DNA of 23,027 bases from a virus: IMG/VR virus record IMGVR_UViG_3300044995_000486, positions 1 through 23,027 of that record. One strand, 5' to 3'. Made by a program: the position numbers and the translations under genes. This document shows, piece after piece, positions 7,015-14,055 of the stretch (position 1 is the first letter of the stretch; each line of letters starts with the position of its first letter). The notes beneath the pieces are model-generated. The model saw nothing but the letters and a program-made list of their open reading frames with translations, did no database searches and was not told the DNA's origin.

Positions 7015-8199
7015 ATGAAAATACTTTTAAGAGCACCTTTATTAACTTTATCTGGATATGGCGTTCACAGTCGTCAAGTCGCAAGATGGCTGTTTAACAA
7101 TATTGAAAAATATAATTTTGAAATAACAACAGAATTATTAAATTGGGGTAACACTCCGTGGATTACTGATACAACAGCAGAAAACGGTTTAATCGGAGAA
7201 ATACTACAGGCAAGTTTAAATCAAAAACAAATTTATGATGTTACTATTCAATTACAATTGCCAAATGAATGGAATCCAAATTTAGGAACATTTAATATTG
7301 GAATTACGGCTGGAATAGAAGCTGATATATGTCAACCATCATGGATTGACTGTATTAATAAAATGGATATTGTTATTGTTCCTTCTGAATTTACAAAAAA
7401 AACATTTTTAGATACTGCATCAAAAACAAACAAAAAACTAATAACAGATATTATAGTAATTCCCGAATCTTTTACAGATGAAATTCTTGAAAAAGATTTA
7501 CCTGAACTAGATCTTGATTTTGAAACCAATATAAATTTTTTGGTTTTTGGTCAATTAACTGGTCAAAATCCCGAAAATGACAGAAAAAATTTGTTTTATA
7601 CTTTCAAATGGATGTCAGAAGCTTTTTCTGGAAATCCAGATGTCGGAATAGTTTTTAAAACAAATGCAAGTAGACAAACAAAATTAGACAAAGCTATAGT
7701 ACGAAATTTATTAGAAAGACTTTGTTATGAAACAAAAACAAATGTTTTAGGACCTAAATTTTATTTATTACATGGCAACATGACAAATTCTGAAATAGCT
7801 TCTCTTTATAGAAATAAAAAAATAAAAGCTCTTGTTTCTTTAACGAGAGGTGAAGGATTTGGTTTGCCATTATTAGAAGCAGCTGCTTCTGGTTTGCCGA
7901 TAATAGCGACAAATTGGTCTGCACACACAGAATTTTTAAATTTAGGCAAATTTATTAAAATTAATTATGATTTAAAAACAGTTCATCCAACGAGAGTAGA
8001 TGATCTTTTTCCAAAGGAATCAAAATGGGCAGAACCAATAGAAACAGATGCTAAAATAAAAATGCTTAAGTTTGTTTCCAATCAAAAAATACCAATTGAA
8101 TGGGCAAAGGATTTGAAAGAAAAAATAATAGAAAAATATTCTTTTTCCGTAATATCTGAGCACTATACAAAATTATTTGACAGGGTTATTAAGTCATGA
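7015..8199 (+). CDS. GT4-family glycosyltransferase
   Basis: 394 residues with a GT-B layout. The N-terminal strand and glycine-rich loop are MKILLRAPLLTLSGYGVHSR (1-20), the linker region contains IVPSEFTKKTF (121-131), and the donor-site motif is GEGFGLPLLEAAASGLPIIA (279-298), with both Glu of the E-x7-E signature (E280 and E288) intact. A GAGGA at 7006-7010 sits directly after the stop of the upstream glycosyltransferase, indicating co-transcription. Unlike its neighbour it has the full catalytic signature and no C-terminal extension, so the two are diverged enzymes rather than a recent copy. Donor and acceptor are unknown; the adjacent GDP-sugar epimerase makes a GDP-hexose donor a reasonable guess. 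Confidence 0.8.
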   Translation: MKILLRAPLLTLSGYGVHSRQVARWLFNNIEKYNFEITTELLNWGNTPWITDTTAENGLIGEILQASLNQKQIYDVTIQLQLPNEWNPNLGTFNIGITAGIEADICQPSWIDCINKMDIVIVPSEFTKKTFLDTASKTNKKLITDIIVIPESFTDEILEKDLPELDLDFETNINFLVFGQLTGQNPENDRKNLFYTFKWMSEAFSGNPDVGIVFKTNASRQTKLDKAIVRNLLERLCYETKTNVLGPKFYLLHGNMTNSEIASLYRNKKIKALVSLTRGEGFGLPLLEAAASGLPIIATNWSAHTEFLNLGKFIKINYDLKTVHPTRVDDLFPKESKWAEPIETDAKIKMLKFVSNQKIPIEWAKDLKEKIIEKYSFSVISEHYTKLFDRVIKS

Positions 8200-8507
8200 T
8201 TTTTTTAATTATTCTATGTTTTTTATTGTTTGCATATTCTTGTTTTATATCTTTTCATGCATATAGATGGGCAAAAATTATTTTTAGTTTAGAAGATAAA
8301 TATTCGGAGGCTTTAGATATCGTTTCAAGAACTAGAGATGGGATCAATAATATTTTAAATATGCAAATGTTTTTTGATAGTCCGAGTGTAAAAAAAATAG
8401 TTGAAGAAGTCAAAGAAGATTTAAAGGTTTCAGAAATGGCATTATCAAAAATTGTTTTTACTTTAACAGAACATAGTAAGAAAAAATATATAATTGAGGA
8501 AGAATAA
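8196..8507 (+). CDS. Small N-terminally membrane-anchored helical protein
   Basis: 103 residues. Residues 1-21 are strongly hydrophobic (MIFLIILCFLLFAYSCFI), a single membrane segment or uncleaved signal anchor. The rest is charged and helical, with likely coiled coil from 30 to 95, and includes the short motif FFDSPSVKKIVEEV (59-72). The start overlaps the stop of the upstream glycosyltransferase in an ATGA, so the two are translationally coupled. From memory, small proteins with a coiled body and an FFDS-type motif accompany baseplate and late-sigma genes in other T4-like phages, but I cannot name a family or function. It may be a membrane or envelope-associated accessory protein. Confidence 0.6.
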   Translation: MIFLIILCFLLFAYSCFISFHAYRWAKIIFSLEDKYSEALDIVSRTRDGINNILNMQMFFDSPSVKKIVEEVKEDLKVSEMALSKIVFTLTEHSKKKYIIEEE

Positions 8508-8509
8508 AA

Positions 8510-9232
8510 ATGATTATTGGTAAAAAAATAACAAGAAGAAAATCAGATTCTGTTCATTCTACCAACTATTTTACATCAGAAACACAAAATGCAATTGTTG
8601 CTTTTGCAAATGAGACAGATGTTGATAAAAAAAAGAAAATATATACCGAATCAATAAAAGAAGCATTTGAAACACTTGTTGAAAATTTAATAAATGTTTA
8701 TGGTTTTCATGTTTCTTTTGAAACAAAACAGGATTTAAAAAATCATTGTGTTTCTGAATTATATGAAATCATTGAAAAGTTTAAACCTGAAAAGGGTTCA
8801 AAGGCATTTTCTTATTTTAATGTTGTTGCAAAGCGTTGGCTCATTATGCACGCAATGAAAAGCGTTAAAATGACGCAAAATTTTCTATCAATTGACAATA
8901 AAGATTCCTTTTTAAATCATGAATTAGAAATTATAGAAAATTATAACGTAATTCCTTCTGCTGATGAAATAATAACAAATGAACAATATAGAAATGAAAT
9001 TAAACAATTATTAAAAACAATAACTGAAAAAGTTAAAACTGAAAATGAAAAAATTACAATTAAAGCAATTGAAGTTATTTTTAATAATTTAGATGATCTT
9101 GATTTTTCAAACAAAAGAGCAATTATGAATTATTTAAGGGAAATTACAAGGTTATCTCCCAAAAAACTAAGTGTGGCACTCTCTGCCTTGAAAAAATATT
9201 ATAAAATAGCTAAATTTGAGGAAGAGATCTAA
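8510..9232 (+). CDS. Late-transcription sigma factor (T4 gp55-like)
   Basis: 240 residues. The central part resembles a compact phage sigma factor: AFETLVENLINVYGF (52-66), CVSELYEIIEKFKPEKGSKAFSYF (80-103) and NVVAKRWLIMHAM (104-116), the last resembling the region 2 core helices that bind RNA polymerase and the -10 element. T4 gp55 (185 aa) is likewise a minimal sigma with little beyond region 2. Residues 160-240 are helical and charged. The gene sits immediately upstream of the baseplate spike gene, which fits control of late (structural) transcription. It has only a weak GAGGAAG before its ATG, overlapping the end of the membrane protein gene. The call rests on pattern recognition; a distant sigma of another phage class is possible. 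Confidence 0.72.
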   Translation: MIIGKKITRRKSDSVHSTNYFTSETQNAIVAFANETDVDKKKKIYTESIKEAFETLVENLINVYGFHVSFETKQDLKNHCVSELYEIIEKFKPEKGSKAFSYFNVVAKRWLIMHAMKSVKMTQNFLSIDNKDSFLNHELEIIENYNVIPSADEIITNEQYRNEIKQLLKTITEKVKTENEKITIKAIEVIFNNLDDLDFSNKRAIMNYLREITRLSPKKLSVALSALKKYYKIAKFEEEI

Positions 9233-9233
9233 A

Positions 9234-9665
9234 ATGGAAAACAAACAAGAAGAAAATGAAATTAGTATTGTTTTTGACTGTAAAACAACCGACGAATTAG
9301 AAAAAAAACTAAATGAAGATACTCTAAATTTTTCAAGTCTTTTGGACTCTCTTGAAGATGTTGATGAAAAACAAAAACTATTATGGAAACAAATTTACGA
9401 CAATGCAATTGAAGATCGTAAAAATGCTTATTTAGTTTGGACAGATTTGTATATAAAAGTTCATGGGGATGAAGAAAAACATTTTAAACATGGCGCAACA
9501 ATAGCAAAATACATGGAAAGAATGGAAAAGGCTAATGAACAAATTTTAAAATTGGCTGTACTTATTGATAAAGCCAAAATTAAATCTGAAGATGGATTTT
9601 TATCTCCAAATGAAATTTTCGAAAAAAGTGAAAAAAAATTTAAAACAAATAAATATTTAAAATGA
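9234..9665 (+). CDS. Small acidic helical protein, function unknown
   Basis: 143 residues from the ATG at 9234, two bases after the sigma stop and preceded by GAGGAAGAG (9219-9227). A TTG at 9216 would add six residues and overlap the sigma gene. The protein is almost wholly helical and charged; its core (LLWKQIYDNAIEDRKNAYLVW around 54-74, then GATIAKYMERMEKANEQILKL around 88-108) suggests a helical hairpin or small bundle. It is placed between the late sigma and the spike. A late-transcription co-activator (gp33-like) or a small packaging/structural factor would fit this position, but no diagnostic motif was recognised. Its stop overlaps the next start in an ATGA. Confidence 0.6.
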   Translation: MENKQEENEISIVFDCKTTDELEKKLNEDTLNFSSLLDSLEDVDEKQKLLWKQIYDNAIEDRKNAYLVWTDLYIKVHGDEEKHFKHGATIAKYMERMEKANEQILKLAVLIDKAKIKSEDGFLSPNEIFEKSEKKFKTNKYLK

Positions 9666-11260
9666 CAAACGTTATTAGAACTCTTGTTGGCGGAAGAATA
9701 AATCAATTTCCAGGAATCGATACGAATATTTCTGCACCATTATTACATTATGGTGTTGTTATAGACATTATTTACGATGTCAAAAGTTTAACAGAAGAAA
9801 AAAAGAACGAATTAAAATCTTTAGTTGATAATCCGTTTGCCGTTGATATTATGCCAGCAAACAGTGTTGTTGCTGTAATAACATCAAACCAACAAAATTT
9901 AACAAATGGTGCTCCAACAATAGTTTTTCCATTTTTTCAAAGCCATATTATGTTACCAATTCAAGTTGGAGAGCAAATTATTGTTATTTATGATGATTAT
10001 TCATATCAAGGAGCTCAACTTGGAAGATGGATAACTAGAAATCTTGAAAGTTTTCAAATAGAAGATTTAAATTACACGCATGGAGATCGAAGATATGATC
10101 CGCATAATAATCCGGCGCAAGAAAACGTTGCAGAATTAAGAAATAGAATTAGGAACCGAACGCAAAATCCAAGACCATCATTTCCAAATGGAGGAGGAAC
10201 TCCAGAATCTTTTACATTACCACCTTCCAAAGAAGAACCTGGAATAAACCCTTATGATAAAATAGTTTTTGGAACAAATGCAGGTAAACTGCATTCTTTT
10301 GAAGTTGTCAGTCGCTGGACGAAACGTCCTCAAGAACTTGTCCTTCAAGGTATGAATAATACTATAATTGTTTTAGGACAGGATAGAATAGGTCCAGCCA
10401 ATAGGGATGAAAATAATCAAATTGAAAGAAGAAATTATTCTGGAACAATTGATATTGTTGCAGGACGTGGTCGTGTCATTTTGCGACCTGATGAAAATAA
10501 TTTTACCGCTGAAAAAGAAACATCAGCTCCTGTGGTTCAAAATACAAGAAATTTTTTTGAAGTAGACAAGACTCCAAATTTAAGAAACAGAAGAGCGAAT
10601 CCAAAAGAGGGCGATCCAAACTTTAAAAATGATGCAGCTAGAATATATGTATCAATGAATACTGCGGGTGATACCAATTTTAATTTGGTTCACAATCAAA
10701 ATGGAACAAGTTATCCTGATAACACACTTAGAATTGAAACGCAAAGAGAACAAATTAGTGATACAATTGGGAATTCATATGTAATTCAAAAAGCAGATCA
10801 TATTAGGGTTATCGCAAGAAAATCACAAGAACTTAATATAAATGGAGATGTTCTTATTATTAAAGAAGGTTCTAAAGATGAAGATTTAGGTTTTTTCTAT
10901 ATAAAAGAAACTGGGGAATTACAACTTGAAGGTAAAAAAATATATCTTGGAAAAGCTGTAATTGATAATGAATCAGCATATCAACCTTATATTAAATTTC
11001 AAGAATATAAAAAAACAATAAAACATTTACAAGAACAAATTGATATATTAAAATCTCATATTCAGCAAATTAGTCAAATTTTATTTACAGCATTCAACGG
11101 CGCCGTGGCTGTTCCGGCATCTCCAATAGCATCTCTTACAGCAGCGGCACGCATCATTCAAGATATTGCAAACGAAAAAATTCCTTTAATAAATAATCTT
11201 TCTTCTCAAACCGAAAATAAAATTAATCTTTGTAAATCAAATAAAATTTTTGGAGAATAA
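9662..11260 (+). CDS. Baseplate central spike / hub protein (gp5-like OB fold)
   Basis: 532 residues. Residues 25-130 have the OB-fold layout of gp5-type spikes: GVVIDIIYD, SVVAVIT, then VFPFFQSHIMLPIQVGEQIIV (88-108), the hallmark stretch before the final strand, ending GRWITR. The middle contains long beta-rich segments (GTIDIVAGRGRVILRP; then LNINGDVLIIKEG and LQLEGKKIYLG) suggesting the triple-stranded beta-helix needle. Residues 446-475 (TIKHLQEQIDILKSHIQQISQIL) are a probable coiled coil. No lysozyme domain is present, unlike T4 gp5, so host-wall digestion would be done elsewhere. The protein would sit at the tip of the tail tube. The start overlaps the preceding gene by four bases. Confidence 0.78.
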   Translation: MTNVIRTLVGGRINQFPGIDTNISAPLLHYGVVIDIIYDVKSLTEEKKNELKSLVDNPFAVDIMPANSVVAVITSNQQNLTNGAPTIVFPFFQSHIMLPIQVGEQIIVIYDDYSYQGAQLGRWITRNLESFQIEDLNYTHGDRRYDPHNNPAQENVAELRNRIRNRTQNPRPSFPNGGGTPESFTLPPSKEEPGINPYDKIVFGTNAGKLHSFEVVSRWTKRPQELVLQGMNNTIIVLGQDRIGPANRDENNQIERRNYSGTIDIVAGRGRVILRPDENNFTAEKETSAPVVQNTRNFFEVDKTPNLRNRRANPKEGDPNFKNDAARIYVSMNTAGDTNFNLVHNQNGTSYPDNTLRIETQREQISDTIGNSYVIQKADHIRVIARKSQELNINGDVLIIKEGSKDEDLGFFYIKETGELQLEGKKIYLGKAVIDNESAYQPYIKFQEYKKTIKHLQEQIDILKSHIQQISQILFTAFNGAVAVPASPIASLTAAARIIQDIANEKIPLINNLSSQTENKINLCKSNKIFGE

Positions 11261-11262
11261 AA

Positions 11263-11616
11263 ATGTCAAAACAAATTCTGGAAACTGCTCTTAATAATGC
11301 GTTATCAAGAACTTCTGGTGGTCCAGCAGCCATATCTTCAGATATGGCAAATGCAATACAGGCATATTTACAACCGCTATTGGTTTCTTTTTTATCACCA
11401 GGTTGTTTTGTAAGTCCGATGGGACCATGCATTCCAGGTACAATAATAACACCGGTCTCAACAATGCTTGGCGTATCTGCTCCTACACCAACACAAACGC
11501 AAACGAGCAATCCAGATGAGATGAGAGCTAGAATAATAAAAGAAGTTTTTGAATTGTTATCCGAAAATTATGAAGTAACTTTAAAACCAGGAAAAACACA
11601 ACCAACGGGAAGATAA
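11263..11616 (+). CDS. Small unrecognised protein between spike and gp25-like genes
   Basis: 117 residues, with GGAG well placed before the ATG (two bases after the spike stop). The sequence has a helical start (MSKQILETALNNALSR), a middle rich in Gly, Pro, Cys and Ser (LSPGCFVSPMGPCIPGTIITP, 44-64), a Thr/Pro/Gln linker (TPTQTQTS) and a charged helical end. There is no PAAR signature and no recognisable enzyme motif. Its invariant-looking position within the spike-gp25-gp6 block suggests a small baseplate or tail-tip component or assembly factor, by neighbourhood only. Confidence 0.6.
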   Translation: MSKQILETALNNALSRTSGGPAAISSDMANAIQAYLQPLLVSFLSPGCFVSPMGPCIPGTIITPVSTMLGVSAPTPTQTQTSNPDEMRARIIKEVFELLSENYEVTLKPGKTQPTGR

Positions 11617-11642
11617 AAATAAAAAGTTTTTTAATTATTAAT

Positions 11643-12113
11643 ATGGCGATTAGTTTTAAGAATGTTGGATATAAACAATACGATGTTAGAAGAATAGAGA
11701 ATGTAGAGAAAAGTTTAACACCAATTGGTATTAAAACACCTTTAAACTTTGGTCAAAACGGTGATAGTTTTTATGAAATGAATTATACTGTCGCTGATCA
11801 AATTCATGATAATTTGAAAAATTTATTATTAACAAACCACGGAGAAAGACTTGGAAGATATTTTTATGGAGCCAATTTACAACCACTTGTTGTTGAATAT
11901 ACAAGTAAAGAAAATTTTGATGATGAAGCAATGGTCAGAATAAACACCGCTGTTTCTAATTGGATGCCTTTTGTCGTTCTTAATGATTATGTATCATATC
12001 CAATATATGACATTAATAACAATATACAAAAAATGGGAATTGTAGTTACTTACTCAGTACCCGAAGCAAATATTTCGAATAAAGCTATTGAAATTGTCTT
12101 ATTTGTAACATAA
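11643..12113 (+). CDS. Baseplate wedge protein, gp25/GpW-like
   Basis: 156 residues, slightly longer than T4 gp25 (132). Residues 45-80 contain YTVADQIHDNLKNLLLTNHGERLGR followed by YFYGANLQPLV, the conserved core of the gp25/GpW family (helix, then L-L-x-T-xx-GER, then an aromatic-Gly-xx-L). Members form the wedge core and contact the sheath, starting sheath assembly. The C-terminal half is beta-rich and ends in IVLFVT, as usual. No Shine-Dalgarno is seen; the leader is A/T only (TTAATTATTAAT). The gp6-like gene follows directly, the order seen in T4-like and P2-like clusters. Confidence 0.85.
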   Translation: MAISFKNVGYKQYDVRRIENVEKSLTPIGIKTPLNFGQNGDSFYEMNYTVADQIHDNLKNLLLTNHGERLGRYFYGANLQPLVVEYTSKENFDDEAMVRINTAVSNWMPFVVLNDYVSYPIYDINNNIQKMGIVVTYSVPEANISNKAIEIVLFVT

Positions 12114-12131
12114 CATAGGGAACAATATAAA

Positions 12132-13976
12132 ATGGTAGCAGATCCAAGAAAACAACTTCTAAAAACTATTAAAGAAAGACGATATCTAAACAAAGATTTT
12201 GAAGGTTTTGTAAACGATCTTAATCAATATGCAAGAATTTATTATGGAGATAAAATAAAAGATTTAACTCCAAATGGTATTGGAGGTCTTTTTATTGATC
12301 TTGCAGCTTATATTGGGGATGTTCAATCTTTTTATTTAGACCATCAGTTTCATGAAACGAGCCCTGAAACAGCAGTTGAACCAAGAAATATTGAAAGACA
12401 TTTAAGAGATGCTGGTGTTCCAATTGTTGGAGCTAGCCCTGCCGTTGTAGATGTTACTTTTATATTTAAGGTTCCCGCTAATTTATCTACCGAACCAAGA
12501 GTTCCACTTGCATCTGCTTTACCTGTTGTCCTCGAAGGAACAACTTGCGTTTCTGATTCTGGTGTTGTTTTTGAATTAATTGAAAATGTTGATTTTACAG
12601 AAACCAATAAAGCGGGTGAATTGACTGCTGAAGTTTTAATTGGTGATGTTGACGAAAATAATAATCCAATTACATTTATAGTTAGTAAATCTGGTGTTTG
12701 TATATCGGGACAAAGAGCGACTGAAAGTTTTTATGTTGGTAGTTTTGAACCGTTTAAAAGATACACTCTTTCAAAAGAAAATGTAACCGAAATTATTAAT
12801 GTCACAGATAACTTTGGTAATAAATATTATGAAGTTGATTTTTTAACCGAGGATACTGTTTTTGAAGCTGTTCCAAACAAAGGACCAGATAATGATTTAG
12901 TTAAAGATGTTCTTCGAATAAAACCAGTTCCATATAGATTCTTCAAAAGAATGGATCTAAATACTAGATTTACAACATTAACTTTTGGTGGAGGCTCGGC
13001 TGAAACAACAGATAACGATATTATTCCTGATCCAAGTGAATTAGCTTTGCCATTATATGGAAAAAAAACATTTAACAGAGTTTCAATAAATCCAAATAAT
13101 TTACTTAGAACTTCAACTCTTGGAATTATTGCTCCTAATTCAACAATAACTATTGAATATCGATATGGTGGTGGTTTATCACATAATGTTGAAAAAAATA
13201 CTATAAGAAATTTAGAGACCCTAAAACTTGATTTTCCGGGCAATCCAACAGCTTCAATTGCTTCTTTTGTTCGTCAAACTGTAAAGGTAACCAATGAATC
13301 TGATGCTTCCGGTGGTGAAGATGCTCCAACACTTGAAGAATTAAAACTTTTAATTCCAAATTACAAAAATTCTCAAAGAAGAATTGTTAGTAACGAAGAT
13401 TTACTCGCAAGATTATATACCTTACCTTCAAATTTCGGCAGAGTTTTTCGTGCTAGGATTATTCCAAATCCAAATAATCCAAATTCTAGTTTGTTGTTTG
13501 TTATAAGTAGAAATTCTGAAAAAAAATTAACAGTAACTCCAGACACACTTAAAAAAAATATATCCACTTATTTAAATAAATATAGATTAATATCTGATGC
13601 AATTGATATTTTAGATGCAAGAATTGTAAATATTTCTTTGCAATATCAAATTGTAGTTGATCCAGAATATAATAAACAATTAATTTTACAAAATATTAAC
13701 GCAAAACTCAAGGAATTTTTTGATATTAAAAATTTTGATATTGATCAACCTATCAATATTTCCGAAGTAAGAAATATTATATTTAATAATGTTGGTATAA
13801 TTGGTGTTGAACAAGTATCATTTAGTAATATTTGTGGTATAAAAAACGACAGAGTTTATAGTAATGTAAACTATGATATAGCATCAAATATTTTTAAAGG
13901 TTTAATAATTCCACCAACAGGTGGCATCTTTGAAATAAGATATCCAGAATATGACATTTCAGGAATTTGCTTGTAA
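12132..13976 (+). CDS. Baseplate wedge protein, gp6/GpJ-like (baseplate J family)
   Basis: 614 residues (T4 gp6 is 660). The N-terminus YLNKDFEGFVNDLNQYARIYYGD, then GGLFIDLAAYIGDVQSFYLDHQF (55-77) and RNIERHLRDAGVP (85-97), match the opening helical segment of gp6-type wedge proteins. The rest is mostly beta-rich, with late segments (around 425-520: VSNEDLLARLYTLPSNFGRVFRARI; then ILDARIVNISLQYQIVVDP) typical of the baseplate J C-terminal half. Family members dimerise to form the inner ring of the baseplate. It sits directly after the gp25-like gene, preceded by a weak AGGGAA leader, and is followed by a hairpin-bearing 79-base gap. Confidence 0.82.
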   Translation: MVADPRKQLLKTIKERRYLNKDFEGFVNDLNQYARIYYGDKIKDLTPNGIGGLFIDLAAYIGDVQSFYLDHQFHETSPETAVEPRNIERHLRDAGVPIVGASPAVVDVTFIFKVPANLSTEPRVPLASALPVVLEGTTCVSDSGVVFELIENVDFTETNKAGELTAEVLIGDVDENNNPITFIVSKSGVCISGQRATESFYVGSFEPFKRYTLSKENVTEIINVTDNFGNKYYEVDFLTEDTVFEAVPNKGPDNDLVKDVLRIKPVPYRFFKRMDLNTRFTTLTFGGGSAETTDNDIIPDPSELALPLYGKKTFNRVSINPNNLLRTSTLGIIAPNSTITIEYRYGGGLSHNVEKNTIRNLETLKLDFPGNPTASIASFVRQTVKVTNESDASGGEDAPTLEELKLLIPNYKNSQRRIVSNEDLLARLYTLPSNFGRVFRARIIPNPNNPNSSLLFVISRNSEKKLTVTPDTLKKNISTYLNKYRLISDAIDILDARIVNISLQYQIVVDPEYNKQLILQNINAKLKEFFDIKNFDIDQPINISEVRNIIFNNVGIIGVEQVSFSNICGIKNDRVYSNVNYDIASNIFKGLIIPPTGGIFEIRYPEYDISGICL

Positions 13977-14021
13977 ACAATATAAATTATGAATAAATTT
14001 TATTGTAGAATCGTATTTTTT

Positions 14022-14051
14022 ATCTATTCTATTTAACAATAGAGAATAGAT
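14022..14051 (+). promoter_or_regulatory. Hairpin just upstream of the start of the DNRLRE-like gene
   Basis: ATCTATTCT (14022-14030) pairs perfectly with AGAATAGAT (14043-14051), leaving a 12-base spacer that can pair further (ATT with AAT). The 3' arm ends four bases before the ATG at 14056 and covers the only purine-rich ribosome-binding candidate (AGAGAATAG). It could limit ribosome access and so set the level of this protein, or act as a weak processing or termination structure after the gp6-like gene; it is not followed by a T run. Confidence 0.4.
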
Positions 14052-14055
14052 AGAT

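Noticed and set aside
9216-9233. TTG start of the small helical gene overlapping the sigma gene
   Set aside because: The ATG at 9234 has a GAGGAAG leader and the usual short spacing from the upstream stop.
9662-11260. Lysozyme domain in the spike, as in T4 gp5
   Set aside because: Between the OB fold and the needle there is no catalytic E-x8-D-x5-T type pattern; the middle is beta-rich repeat-like sequence.
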